64,000 bases of DNA from JAISGQ01 sp045604155 (GTDB lineage Bacteria; Bacillota; Clostridia; Oscillospirales; Acutalibacteraceae): contig JAZUNN010000073.1 of assembly GCA_045604155.1 (NCBI GenBank), positions 62,001 through 126,000 on the forward strand, written 5' to 3'. This document shows, in pieces, positions 1 to 8,892 of this stretch (the stretch's first letter is position 1; each line of letters begins with the position of its first letter). The position numbers and the translations under genes are program-made. The notes under the pieces were generated by a model, which ran no database searches, was not told the DNA's origin, and saw only the letters and a program-made list of their open reading frames with translations.

Positions 1-874
1 CGTTGTCGTCACGCTGAACCTTTTTCTTGCCGTCGTCGCCCTTGAGATAGCTTTCGTAGGTCTTTTCGATTCCGAACTTACCTACATAGTCGGTCATCTT
101 GTAGCCGCTCTTTTTAAGCTCTTCGTATTCCTCTGCATAGATAGGACCTATATTGCCTATGATATGGGGAGCAATGGTGCCGTCGGCATACTCACGGATG
201 GGTATGACGTTTATTTCAACACCCTTGAACAATGCAGCATTTTCCTTGATTATCTGCATTGTATCAAGAGAAATATCGGAAGCGTAGGTATAGGGATATG
301 CACTGGAGAAGGACGCAAGCTCCATCTCAAGGCGTACGCCCATTATCATTCTTGCCACATCGGGAGAAAGATTTTCAAGCTCATAGTCCGTTACCATGGT
401 GTCGTAGCAGTTCTGCGCCGTTGCATAGGACTGAAGCATCAGCTCCTCCTGCATATCGGAGATTGCTGCCTTTACCTTGACTGTCTGTTCTTCCTCTGTG
501 GGGTATGATGCTGTGCCGAATTCGTCTACATAGAGAGGCGTGTTGTCGTTCCATTCCTCTCCCCTTTCGGAAAGAAGAGTGCAAAGACGCCAGATTATCT
601 CATTTTCTGTTCCGACCTCCATGTCGGCACGGTTGAATACTATGGCATAGCCCAGTCTGTTCTGCACTATGGCACGACCGTATCTGTCAACGATTTCGCC
701 TCGTGCTGCAGTGACAGAAATCGAAGTTGCCGTCTGTTTGACCGCCTGAGTGCGGTAATACTCGCCCTGTTCAACCTGCAGCTTGAGCAGGACAACAGCA
801 TAAACCACGATCACCGACATGAGAATGGAAACAAGTATGAATATACGTCGGCTTATTCTTTTTTCATCATCCAT
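1..874 (-). CDS. mrdA: Penicillin-binding protein 2, N-terminal part (truncated by window edge)
   Basis: Class B penicillin-binding protein (peptidoglycan transpeptidase) of the elongation machinery; only the first 291 codons are in the window. The frame opens with MDDEKRISRRIFI, a single membrane anchor at about residues 11-30, then the class B dimerisation domain with the typical ARGEIVDRYGR stretch near residue 57 and a region ending GNIGPIYAEEYEELKK. The catalytic SxxK, SxN and KTG motifs would lie beyond position 1. The start at 874 follows an AAAGGAGGT ribosome site by 8 bases. It is the last visible gene of the mreB-mreC-mreD run, the usual place for PBP2 in Firmicutes, so a role in lateral wall synthesis with MreBCD is well supported. 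Confidence 0.9.
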   Translation of the reverse strand, partial: MDDEKRISRRIFILVSILMSVIVVYAVVLLKLQVEQGEYYRTQAVKQTATSISVTAARGEIVDRYGRAIVQNRLGYAIVFNRADMEVGTENEIIWRLCTLLSERGEEWNDNTPLYVDEFGTASYPTEEEQTVKVKAAISDMQEELMLQSYATAQNCYDTMVTDYELENLSPDVARMIMGVRLEMELASFSSAYPYTYASDISLDTMQIIKENAALFKGVEINVIPIREYADGTIAPHIIGNIGPIYAEEYEELKKSGYKMTDYVGKFGIEKTYESYLKGDDGKKKVQRDDN

Positions 875-954
875 TGCGGTGACCTCCTTTCGGTTTATCT
901 GCTTTTTATTTTAGCTTGAATATGTGATGATTGCACGAACTGAATATTAATTTT

Positions 955-1473
955 TTATTCCTCGTCCTCGAGGTGTGTTGCGATTGCACGGTTGAAGTAG
1001 AATGCAATGGGCATGAGAAGGGTTGTGTAGACTATTCTCGGAAGCAGCACTCCATAGAGGAAATACCATGTGCCGCTGTCACCCCACAATGCAAACTTGA
1101 AGAACCACTGAAACAGTCCCACCACGAATACAGATGCGGCTGCAAGTACCATTGATGTGACGAGATTGTTTCTCATCAGGTATACAACCAGTATTCCGCA
1201 GAAGAAGCACACGACCGTCATCAGCATGGCATGGAATCCGAACACCATTGCACTGCCAAGATCCATCAGCAATCCTGCTATAAGACCGATCCACATACCC
1301 TTGCCTTCACCTTCAAACATGGTGATGCTGACTGCAAAGATTATCAGCAGCATGGGCTTGACGTTAAGAAATGTAGGTATGAGTCCGGGTGTATTCTGAA
1401 GTACAAATATTATTATCAGCTCGAGGATGTAAACTATCCATTTTATCCTCACTCTGCTGAGTATTCTTTTCAT
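955..1473 (-). CDS. mreD: Rod shape-determining protein MreD
   Basis: Integral membrane partner of MreC in the elongasome. The 172-residue product is almost entirely hydrophobic with about five membrane segments and the MreD-like stretch GLIAGLLMDLGSAMVFGFHA around residues 63-82. Length fits the family (160-180 residues). It lies between mreC and the PBP2 gene on the same strand, 36 bases after mreC. A GGGGTG ribosome site precedes the ATG. MreD is poorly conserved, so the call rests on hydrophobicity, size and position together. Confidence 0.9.
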   Translation of the reverse strand: MKRILSRVRIKWIVYILELIIIFVLQNTPGLIPTFLNVKPMLLIIFAVSITMFEGEGKGMWIGLIAGLLMDLGSAMVFGFHAMLMTVVCFFCGILVVYLMRNNLVTSMVLAAASVFVVGLFQWFFKFALWGDSGTWYFLYGVLLPRIVYTTLLMPIAFYFNRAIATHLEDEE

Positions 1474-1509
1474 TCTGTCACCCCGTTCGGGTTTGTTCGT
1501 CAGGAGAGC

Positions 1510-2409
1510 TTATTCGGAATCTTCAACCTGCTCCTCGCCGGGATACAGATTAAGCTCGCCGTCAACCACTGCGCCCTGACCGTCAAAGTCGGTTATTACA
1601 AAAACAGTGGTGCAGCCTTCTATGTCTGCGGCAGGCTTGATTATCGCATAAAGAGAAATATCCTGTGCCTCGGGCTTTATCTCAATAACCTCACCGATAA
1701 TGAGATCTTTTGGGAATATTCCGCCAAGACCGCTGGTAACGACTATGTCGCCTGTTGTAACGTCACAGTCACGGGCAAGATATGAAAGCTTTGCATAGCC
1801 CTGGGATGCAAGCTCCAGATCACCTATGAGAACACCGCCGTCACGGGTGCTGCTGTCAACTGCACCGACGCTGCTGGCAGAGCTGATTACGGTTGTGACC
1901 TTCGAGGAAATGGGGCCTATCTGGGAAACATATCCCACAAGACCGTCTGCTGTGATTATGGGGTCATAGAGTGATACGCCGTGGTTTGAGCCTTTGTCTA
2001 TGATGAATGTATTGAAGGTATCTGTGGCATCTCTTGAAATGACCGTTGCCATCTCAAACTTGTAGTCGTTGTTGCGTTCGCTGATGCCGCTTATTGCACG
2101 GAGCTCCTCATTTTCTGCCTTGAGCGATTCATAGTCTACCATCTGAGCCTGAAGCTCACGGCATTTCTTTTCAAGAAGCTCATTTTCGGCACGCACCTTG
2201 TCTATGTCCTCAAACTGATCGGTGAATCCGCCGATACCGCTGGATACAAGGGCACTGAGTTTCTGGATGGGACGGGTTATGTATGACGCCAGCGAAGCTG
2301 TGAAGCCCTGTTCTGTTGATCGGGATGCGGCATATACCATTACGCCCAGCAGAACCAGCAGAACTGCGATGAGTATCTTGAAGTTCCTGCCTTTGAATAT
2401 CTCCTTCAC
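1510..2409 (-). CDS. mreC: Rod shape-determining protein MreC
   Basis: Bitopic scaffold linking cytoplasmic MreB to the periplasmic-side wall enzymes. The 299-residue protein has a short cytoplasmic tail, a membrane segment at about residues 11-27, a coiled coil (VRAENELLEKKCRELQAQ and onwards, about residues 72-110) and the MreC beta domains with DKGSNHGV, GLVGYV and VVTSGLGGIFPKDL. I chose the GTG at 2409 because AAAGGTGG lies 7 bases upstream and the protein then begins VKEIFKGRNFK; an ATG 63 bases further up has no ribosome site and falls in an intergenic hairpin. It follows mreB by 98 bases, a gap holding a strong stem-loop. Confidence 0.93.
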   Translation of the reverse strand: MKEIFKGRNFKILIAVLLVLLGVMVYAASRSTEQGFTASLASYITRPIQKLSALVSSGIGGFTDQFEDIDKVRAENELLEKKCRELQAQMVDYESLKAENEELRAISGISERNNDYKFEMATVISRDATDTFNTFIIDKGSNHGVSLYDPIITADGLVGYVSQIGPISSKVTTVISSASSVGAVDSSTRDGGVLIGDLELASQGYAKLSYLARDCDVTTGDIVVTSGLGGIFPKDLIIGEVIEIKPEAQDISLYAIIKPAADIEGCTTVFVITDFDGQGAVVDGELNLYPGEEQVEDSE

Positions 2410-2442
2410 GGTGGCACCACCTTTAAAATCATAATTAATATC

Positions 2443-2475
2443 ATATTGCCGCAAGGGAATTCCTTGCGGCAATAT
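2443..2475 (-). other. Intercistronic stem-loop between mreB and mreC
   Basis: A perfect 14-base inverted repeat (arms 2443-2456 and 2462-2475, loop of 5) sits in the mreB-mreC gap. No T run follows it on the minus strand, so it does not look like a classical terminator. By inference it may protect or partly attenuate the transcript so that mreB is made in excess of mreC and mreD. Confidence 0.6.
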
Positions 2476-2507
2476 TGACCTTGCGGTAATTTTTTAATTT
2501 GATGTCA

Positions 2508-3518
2508 TCAGTTTCTTGCTCTCCAATAGGAGTTGGGCATGATGATGTCAAGACGCTTGCCGGTACCGTCAACAACGCAGTCAAGAGGTCTTTCTGCAAT
2601 GTGTACGGGCATACCTGTTTCCTGAGCAACAAGCTTGTCAAAGCCGCGGAGAAGCGCACCGCCGCCGGTAAGCATAATACCGTGGTCGATGATATCTGCG
2701 GAAAGCTCAGGGGGTGTCTTTTCAAGGGTTACCTTGATTGCATCTATAATGCTGGAAAGGGGATCGGCAAGAGCCTCTCTGACCTCTGCAGCGGAAATTA
2801 CAACGTTCTTTGGCAGACCGTCAACAAGGTTTCTTCCCTTGATGACCATGCCTTCCTCATTCTCATAGGGGAATGCGGAGCCGATCTTTACCTTGACTTC
2901 TTCAGCGGTTCTTTCACCAATGAGAAGGTTGTACTTTTTCTTGACATAGGATACGATAGCCTCGTCAAACTTGTCACCTGCAACACGTACGGAGCAGGCT
3001 GTAACAATATCGCCGAGAGAAATAACGGCAACTTCACTGGTACCGCCGCCGATATCAACGACCATTGAGCCTGTTGCCTCTGCAACGGGCAGACCTGCAC
3101 CTATAGCTGCTGCCATGGGTTCTTCGATCAGGTCAACGTCACCGCCGCCTGCCTGCTTGGTTGCATCCTCAACTGCACGTCTTTCAACCTCGGTAACGCC
3201 CGAAGGAATACAGATAACAACTCTGGGACGGGAGAAGAGGTTTGTCTTTACAGCCTTCTTTATGAAGTACTTGAGCATGGTTGCGGTAATATCAAAGTCA
3301 GCAATAACGCCGTCCTTAAGAGGACGTACTGCAACGATTGAGCCGGGTGTACGACCGATCATGTCCTTTGCCTGTGCACCTACAGCAAGGACTGTATCTG
3401 TACGGATATCAACAGCAACAACGGAAGGTTCACGCATGACGATACCCTTACCCTTGATATAAACAAGGGTATTTGCGGTTCCGAGATCTATACCGATATC
3501 TCTGGCAAGAAAATTCAT
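2508..3518 (-). CDS. mreB: Rod shape-determining protein MreB (actin-like)
   Basis: Actin-fold ATPase that forms membrane-associated filaments and positions the elongation machinery. The 336-residue sequence has the phosphate 1 motif DIGIDLGTANTLVY at the start, the phosphate 2 motif VVDIGGGTSEVAVISLG near residue 155 and the adenosine motif IMLTGGGALLRG near residue 280. The start at 3518 (MNFLARDIGIDLG) is preferred over an in-frame ATG 21 bases upstream because AAAGGA lies 8 bases before it and it matches the family N-terminus. It heads the mreB-mreC-mreD-PBP2 series. The 191-base gap upstream of it probably contains its own promoter. Confidence 0.97.
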   Translation of the reverse strand: MNFLARDIGIDLGTANTLVYIKGKGIVMREPSVVAVDIRTDTVLAVGAQAKDMIGRTPGSIVAVRPLKDGVIADFDITATMLKYFIKKAVKTNLFSRPRVVICIPSGVTEVERRAVEDATKQAGGGDVDLIEEPMAAAIGAGLPVAEATGSMVVDIGGGTSEVAVISLGDIVTACSVRVAGDKFDEAIVSYVKKKYNLLIGERTAEEVKVKIGSAFPYENEEGMVIKGRNLVDGLPKNVVISAAEVREALADPLSSIIDAIKVTLEKTPPELSADIIDHGIMLTGGGALLRGFDKLVAQETGMPVHIAERPLDCVVDGTGKRLDIIMPNSYWRARN

Positions 3519-3709
3519 ATATCTTATCCTTTCTTTCACTAAGGCATTGTTCTTTATTTAATAGCGGCTTATCTGCAAAATAAGTTACCCTTTGCAATAG
3601 TTAATTTTATCACAGTTTTACATAATACACAACAACCAAATGGTTACAGAATAAGCCCAAGATGTTAATTTTTTAAGAATTAACTGTTACATACACCGTA
3701 AAAACATGA

Positions 3710-4282
3710 TTATACACGAAGTCCGTGCTGACGAAGCTGTCTGCGAAGCTCGCATACGGGGATTCCCTTGCAGCTGTTTATGTCACCATTTACACGCTCT
3801 ACAAATATTGCACCGTAGCCGTTTATATCGTATGCGCCGGGGCACTGCATATACTCATCGGTGGTATTGAGATAATTCTCAATCTCTGCCTCTGAATAGG
3901 ATGTCATTTCTACGGTAGCTCTTGTGGAAAAAGCAATCTGGATATAATCGCTCACAAGATGTACACCCGTATGTACCTCATGAGTCTTGCCGGAAAGGCG
4001 CAGGAGCATACGCTTTGCATCGTCTCTGTTTTTGGGGTAGCCGAAAAGCTCGCCCTCAAGGCAGATTACTGTATCCATTCCCAGTACCATGTTGGAGGGA
4101 TAATATTTCAGTACAGTAACAGCCTTCTGTGCTGCTAGTGCACGTGCAACCTCCATGGGAGGCAGACGCTTGCCGGTAACAAGAGTTTCATCCATATTGG
4201 GGTTTACAACTGAACACTCTATGCCCATTCTGAGCAGTGTTTCAACACATTTATTTGAATCAGCCGCAAGTACAACCTTCAT
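3710..4282 (-). CDS. maf: Maf-family nucleotide pyrophosphatase
   Basis: Maf proteins hydrolyse non-canonical or pyrimidine nucleoside triphosphates and are often found next to mre genes. The 190-residue product shows the family landmarks: ALAAQKA near residue 49, GMDTVICLEGELFGYPKN near residue 68, SGKTHEVHTGV near 96 and the CPGAYDINGYGAIFVERVNGD stretch near 146. The N-terminal signature, usually LASxSPRR, here reads LAADSNKC, so the conserved SPRR residues are missing; substrate binding may be altered or activity lost. It precedes mreB on the same strand. Confidence 0.85.
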   Translation of the reverse strand: MKVVLAADSNKCVETLLRMGIECSVVNPNMDETLVTGKRLPPMEVARALAAQKAVTVLKYYPSNMVLGMDTVICLEGELFGYPKNRDDAKRMLLRLSGKTHEVHTGVHLVSDYIQIAFSTRATVEMTSYSEAEIENYLNTTDEYMQCPGAYDINGYGAIFVERVNGDINSCKGIPVCELRRQLRQHGLRV

Positions 4283-4326
4283 TTCCGTTTTTCCTTTCTT
4301 GATTCCGTACTCTTTTTGTTCTTATC

Positions 4327-5703
4327 TTATTTGATTATCATTCTTGCTATGTAAACACGGTGCATATGCTCTGCGCTGTGCTCCATATAGCTTGTGACAA
4401 TATATTCCTTTACTTTTACCGAAGACCTGCTGTTTGACTTTTCAACAGCCTTGCGCAGTGCGCTGCCTTCCGAAACCAGCCAGCTGTTTGCTGCCGATGC
4501 GTCAAGTGTGGGGTCAAATCTCACACTTATTACCGTTTCTCCTTCGGCAAGTCTTAAGCTTATTTCCTCAGCCATCATTTCAACAGAAGCATCGCTGAGT
4601 GTTGCAATGTAAATTGCTTCCTGTTCAAAGTAATTGTATGCTGAATCGTAAGCTGCGGGAAGTTCAAAATTGTAGAAGCTGTCTCCCGCCTCACCCGACT
4701 GTATTCTCTCGTCGGTAAGTGCACCGAAATTCTCACTGATAATATGGTCAGATGTGATCATTTCATCCGTAAGATTGAGATAGGCGTGATTTATTACTGC
4801 AGACGGCTCACTGAGCACAGGGTCATCCCACGTTGCATCGTAGTGATACCAGCTGTTTTCTATATTTACAAGAAGCCACACATGGGGCAGTCCGTCCGCT
4901 GTGCCGTGTACAGCATAGCTTCTGATTCCCACGCTGTCAAGAAGAAGCTTTGAAGCCATTGTATATCCGCCGCATATTGCTCTGTGATTTACAAGTGCTC
5001 CGTATGCTCCTGATGCATCAGGGTCATCCTTGCCTTCCTCTATCATGGCATAGTCATATTCACATTCCGAAACAAGTCGGTCATGAATGTATTTTTCTCT
5101 CTCATACTCATTAAGATTCCTGGGCATATCCAGAAGATATGCGGACATGGCATTTTCCATGGCTCGTGCCATGGTGATTGCATCATCGTAGGAGTAGTAG
5201 GAATAGAGAATTATAAAATGTCCTTCCTTGAAATTATAGTCAAGGGAGTAGTTGCGTGAAAGCCAGAAGGCTTCGGGATGGTCGTAAAAAACAGCTTCCT
5301 TTACCATATATATTTCCGCACTGGAAAGATTGGGGATGTAGGCTCGCTCAAGCTGGACCTCACCCTTTTCCCCGCCGCCTTCGTTGGTGAAGCGGAATAT
5401 GGATTTTTCCATCTCCTCATATGCTTCCCTCTGGTCGTCGGTGGTAAGACAGGAATAGCCTGTTTTCTCTGTGACCGCAGCGTAATGTGCGCTGACGGGC
5501 AGGGCCATATTAAGCTGCATTACTGTCTGGTCGTGCTCACCGAAAATATCGGTGCCCAGTGCTTCAAACACTGCATCGATCTCCTCGCCTTTGTTAAGGC
5601 TCGCCATCATGGCACAGTTGTTGCAGCCCGACAGAAGCATACAGGAAAGCAGCACTCCGATTATGGCTATTCTTGCTGTTTTTTTACTGATAATACGCTT
5701 CAT
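4327..5703 (-). CDS. Lipoprotein with transglutaminase-like (papain-fold) domain
   Basis: A 458-residue predicted lipoprotein: signal segment with lipobox LLSGC (Cys about residue 27), so it should sit on the outer face of the membrane. The centre (about residues 235-295) is a transglutaminase-like core with the full triad: Cys244 in RAICGGYT, His274 in LPHVWLLV and Asp289 in YHYDATWDDP. Such domains act as proteases, peptidoglycan-linked amidases or cross-linking enzymes; the substrate cannot be told. The C-terminal third (about 350-458) has no family I recognise. It lies 18 bases after dut on the same strand, with a GGAGGG ribosome site. Confidence 0.8.
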   Translation of the reverse strand: MKRIISKKTARIAIIGVLLSCMLLSGCNNCAMMASLNKGEEIDAVFEALGTDIFGEHDQTVMQLNMALPVSAHYAAVTEKTGYSCLTTDDQREAYEEMEKSIFRFTNEGGGEKGEVQLERAYIPNLSSAEIYMVKEAVFYDHPEAFWLSRNYSLDYNFKEGHFIILYSYYSYDDAITMARAMENAMSAYLLDMPRNLNEYEREKYIHDRLVSECEYDYAMIEEGKDDPDASGAYGALVNHRAICGGYTMASKLLLDSVGIRSYAVHGTADGLPHVWLLVNIENSWYHYDATWDDPVLSEPSAVINHAYLNLTDEMITSDHIISENFGALTDERIQSGEAGDSFYNFELPAAYDSAYNYFEQEAIYIATLSDASVEMMAEEISLRLAEGETVISVRFDPTLDASAANSWLVSEGSALRKAVEKSNSRSSVKVKEYIVTSYMEHSAEHMHRVYIARMIIK

Positions 5704-5721
5704 CTGACCCTCCGATAGCTT

Positions 5722-6210
5722 TTATTCTTCAGACGGTGCTTCCTCTCCGCCTCTGCCCGTTGAACCGAAGCCGGCTGTGCCTCGCTCGGTCTTTGACAGG
5801 GATGTTACTACCTCAAGAGGCATGGTGGAAACGGGAACTATTACCATCTGTGCGATTCTTTCCTGAACACGGAGCTCATAGGGCTCATTTGAGAAATTGG
5901 AAAGTCCTACGATTATTTCGCCTCTGTAATCGCTGTCGATAAGTCCCACACCGTTTGACAGTGTAAGTCCATGGCGGATGCCAAGTCCGCTTCGTGCAAG
6001 AATCAGAGCGGCATAGCCCGAATCAGGCAGCTCGATGCCTACGCCTGTGGGGATTACAACTCTTTCTCCTGCGCCAATGGTCATGGGCTCGCTTATGCAG
6101 GCATGAAGATCAAGTCCTGCAGAGCCCTTTGTTGCCCGCTCGGGAATAACCGCACCCTCACGGAACTGAACTATTTTAAGTTTAGGTTTAACATGAACCT
6201 TTTTAATCAT
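5722..6210 (-). CDS. dut: dUTP diphosphatase
   Basis: Trimeric dUTPase converting dUTP to dUMP and pyrophosphate. All five motifs are visible in 162 residues: AGLDLHA (1), ARSGLG (2), GVGLIDSDYRGEI (3), ERIAQMVI (4) and the C-terminal ERGTAGFGSTGR (5) that closes over the active site. Motif order, spacing and length are those of the homotrimeric family. It follows the U32 peptidase gene closely on the minus strand. The only ribosome-site candidate is AAAGG about 11 bases before the ATG. Confidence 0.97.
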   Translation of the reverse strand: MIKKVHVKPKLKIVQFREGAVIPERATKGSAGLDLHACISEPMTIGAGERVVIPTGVGIELPDSGYAALILARSGLGIRHGLTLSNGVGLIDSDYRGEIIVGLSNFSNEPYELRVQERIAQMVIVPVSTMPLEVVTSLSKTERGTAGFGSTGRGGEEAPSEE

Positions 6211-6228
6211 TCTATCAATCGACCTTTT

Positions 6229-8253
6229 TTATAATACCGTTCTGAAATACATTCCCTTTGTGCGCACTTCGCAGAGAGCAATGCCCTTTACTGCGTTTTC
6301 AAGAATGGATTCACACACCTCCGCCGACTCTGTTGTAAACCGCATTACAAAGCCGTCCACGCAGGGAAGAAGCTCGTCCTTGTCCATTATGGCAAGGGGT
6401 ACGGAATTAAGCACCTCGCTTGCCCCGGCACGGCACATTACGGGAAAATCAATTCCCTTTCTGTCGGTAATGCTGCAGTTTCCGCCTGCACAGCCGTTAA
6501 GGGATGCGGGACAGTTTCTTGTGAGCATCATGGGAATTCTTCCGTATATAAGAGCTTTTCTCGGCAATGCACCGCCCAGGGAGCTTATGCGGCCTGCGCA
6601 GAGCTCATAGGACAGCTCGATGCTTTCAAAGCCAAGACGCTGCATTTCGTTTATGCTGTCGGTGGACACCACATTGAGTGATGCTCCGCCGTGTATTTCA
6701 AACCCTGCCCTCTTTGCCATTGCAATCTGCCCTATGTTGTGGAGCATTACACTTTTTACACCTGCATTTTTCGCATTGCAAAGCCATTCACAGAACTTTT
6801 CTTCTCCTGCAAACAATGTTCTCGGTGCTTCTGCACAAAGGGGGATTTCTTTTATATTTACCTTTTCCCAGTCACATTCAAGAGGCAGATATATCGCCTC
6901 TATACTGTCTTTATAACGGGAAATATTATCGAAAATCTGATTTGTATTGCGAAAAACAAGGGTAAGTGGCTGTTTTTCATCTGCAATATGTTTTTCTGCC
7001 TTCGGGAAATCGGGCGAAAAGTCAATGGTGCAAGGTGCTCTTCGCAGCTGCGAAAGGCTGCTGAGAGATTCCCTTCTCAGCCCGTTGAGCAGTGAAGCTG
7101 ATGCTCCTCTGTCACCTGACACACTGAGCTTATTGAGATAATAAGGTGTACCGCCTGTACGGGAAAGCTGCCGCCTTGCAAATTCCTCTGATATCATGTC
7201 CCCTTCAAAGGGGTTTTCTGCCTCTGCTTTTACGGTGTTTGTGCCGTCCGACACGGTAAGCACTGCTTTTTCACCGATTTCAAGAGTTTCATCAAGGGCA
7301 ATCTTCGGTGTCTGCACACGGTACAGAGTATGAAGGGATGCAAAGGTGCTGCTGTCAGCCGCATCCTCCTTCTGTCTTATGCCAAACATACCGCTGCCTC
7401 GCCTGCCGGTATAATAACCATCGGTAAAGCCTGAGCGGGAAAAGACCCTTGAAAGGTCATTCATAAGCTCCTCGGGTACTCTGCCCTCGTCACGCATGGC
7501 TCTGCAGGCCGATACTGCCGCCGCCACATATTCAGGGCGCTTAAGACGGCCTTCTATCTTGAGAGATGCAACGCCCATGCTCTGAAATTCGGGTATGTAT
7601 GCAATATGGCTCATGTCCTTTAAGGACAGACAGTTTTCAAAGCCGCCCGACACAAAAGGAAGTCGGCAGGGCTGAGCACACATTCCTCTGTTTCCGCTTC
7701 TTGCTCCAAGCATGGAGGAAAACAGACACTGTCCCGACACGCTCATGCAAAGAGCTCCGTGGACAAAAACCTCTGTTTCCATTATTCCGCTTTCTGCTAT
7801 CTCCCTGATTTCTCTGCCTGACAGCTCACGGGCAAGGACAGCACGGGAAAAACCCAGCTCACGAAGGGTTTCAAGAGCAGCCTTGTTATGCACCGTCATC
7901 TGGGTTGATGCGTGCATTACAAGGTCAGGCGCACACTTTCTGATGAATGCGGCAAGACCGAGGTCCTGCACGATAACCGCATCGACACCTGCTCTGCACA
8001 CCGCTTCGACCTGAGCTGCCGCCGACTCTCTTTCGTCGTCGAAAATAAGAGTGTTAAGGGCAACATGGACTGCTGTGCCTGCTTCGTGGCACATCGCCGT
8101 GACTTCGCAGAGCTCCTCATGGGAGAAATTGGCCGCACCTCTTCGGGCATTGAGCTTTCCTTGCAGACCGAGATACACCGCATCGGCACCTGCTTTCACA
8201 GCCGCCTCAAGCTGGGGCATGCCTCCTGCCGGAGCGAGGATTTCAATGGGCAT
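6229..8253 (-). CDS. Peptidase family U32 protein, RlhA-like
   Basis: A 674-residue U32 protein. The N-terminal half is a barrel starting IEILAPAGGMPQLEAAVKAGADAVYLG, followed by the U32 signature with GALCMSVSGQCLFSSMLG and GNRGMCAQPCR (about residues 165-197), whose cysteines bind an iron-sulphur cluster in characterised members. The long C-terminal half matches the size of the two-part family containing RlhA, which hydroxylates a cytidine of 23S rRNA; other U32 proteins are called collagenase-like. RNA modification is the more likely role, by family analogy only. Its ATG overlaps the stop of zapA by one base (TAATG), so the two are translationally coupled. Confidence 0.85.
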   Translation of the reverse strand: MPIEILAPAGGMPQLEAAVKAGADAVYLGLQGKLNARRGAANFSHEELCEVTAMCHEAGTAVHVALNTLIFDDERESAAAQVEAVCRAGVDAVIVQDLGLAAFIRKCAPDLVMHASTQMTVHNKAALETLRELGFSRAVLARELSGREIREIAESGIMETEVFVHGALCMSVSGQCLFSSMLGARSGNRGMCAQPCRLPFVSGGFENCLSLKDMSHIAYIPEFQSMGVASLKIEGRLKRPEYVAAAVSACRAMRDEGRVPEELMNDLSRVFSRSGFTDGYYTGRRGSGMFGIRQKEDAADSSTFASLHTLYRVQTPKIALDETLEIGEKAVLTVSDGTNTVKAEAENPFEGDMISEEFARRQLSRTGGTPYYLNKLSVSGDRGASASLLNGLRRESLSSLSQLRRAPCTIDFSPDFPKAEKHIADEKQPLTLVFRNTNQIFDNISRYKDSIEAIYLPLECDWEKVNIKEIPLCAEAPRTLFAGEEKFCEWLCNAKNAGVKSVMLHNIGQIAMAKRAGFEIHGGASLNVVSTDSINEMQRLGFESIELSYELCAGRISSLGGALPRKALIYGRIPMMLTRNCPASLNGCAGGNCSITDRKGIDFPVMCRAGASEVLNSVPLAIMDKDELLPCVDGFVMRFTTESAEVCESILENAVKGIALCEVRTKGMYFRTVL

Positions 8254-8609
8254 TATCTGTTGTCCAGCTCAGAAAAACGCATACGGATGCTCTGAAGCTC
8301 ACGGCGGAGATGCTCGATCTCACGGCGTGCTTCGTCTGCCTCAAGGCGAGCCTTGCCGCTCTCCTGAACATAGTCCTTGATCTGTGCACGGAGGCTGTCA
8401 GCTGCTGCTGTTGCCTTGTGCTGCTCGTCTGCATAGGTAAGTGCACAAAGCACTGCAGCCATGGTGGTGGAGATGCGCTCGTTTTCAGACATCATCTCAC
8501 TCATTCTGCTGTCTACCTCGTCGCCGATTGCACGGATGTAGCTTTCGTCATCCTCGCTGGTGATGTAGTAATCTGTTCCGCAAATATTAAGACGTACCTT
8601 GCTTTTCAT
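8253..8609 (-). CDS. zapA: Cell division protein ZapA
   Basis: ZapA cross-links FtsZ protofilaments at the division ring. The 118-residue product begins KVRLNICGTDYYITSEDDESYIRAIGDEVDSRM, the ZapA globular domain, then turns into a long coiled coil rich in Glu, Arg and Ala (about residues 65-118), as in the family. It is the first gene of the minus-strand block and overlaps the U32 gene by one base. A ribosome site (AAAGGAGAG) lies upstream of the ATG at 8609. Divergent transcription of the GH5 gene starts 283 bases away. Confidence 0.92.
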   Translation of the reverse strand: MKSKVRLNICGTDYYITSEDDESYIRAIGDEVDSRMSEMMSENERISTTMAAVLCALTYADEQHKATAAADSLRAQIKDYVQESGKARLEADEARREIEHLRRELQSIRMRFSELDNR

Positions 8610-8815
8610 CTGGGATTACTCTCCTTTTAGGGATTTTTTCATATGAGCATAATTAACTGATTTTATCTAAGTTATTATAATATATATAAATCACAAATTA
8701 AAGGGGTTGAAGCAATTTTCAATCAAATTTTTTAATTTATTCACAGTTCTTTTCTCCGATAAGTCCATTTTGTACGATTATATTCGATTTGTCCTATTCC
8801 TTCTTTATTATCCTA

Positions 8816-8843
8816 TTGCAATTTCGAAATAAAGTGTTATAAT
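8816..8843 (+). promoter_or_regulatory. Promoter of GH5 gene 1, with a motif shared with GH5 gene 2
   Basis: TTGCAA at 8816-8821 and TATAAT at 8838-8843, spaced 16 bases. The block from CTATTGCAATTTCG through AATAAAGTGTTATAAT is almost identical to the block upstream of the second GH5 gene at 15452-15480, far more alike than flanking DNA. That points to a shared operator overlapping the -35 box. The regulator is unknown. Confidence 0.75.
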
Positions 8844-8892
8844 CAAATTGACAATCGACTTTTATAGTCAAAAATGAAAAGGAGAAAAGAAT

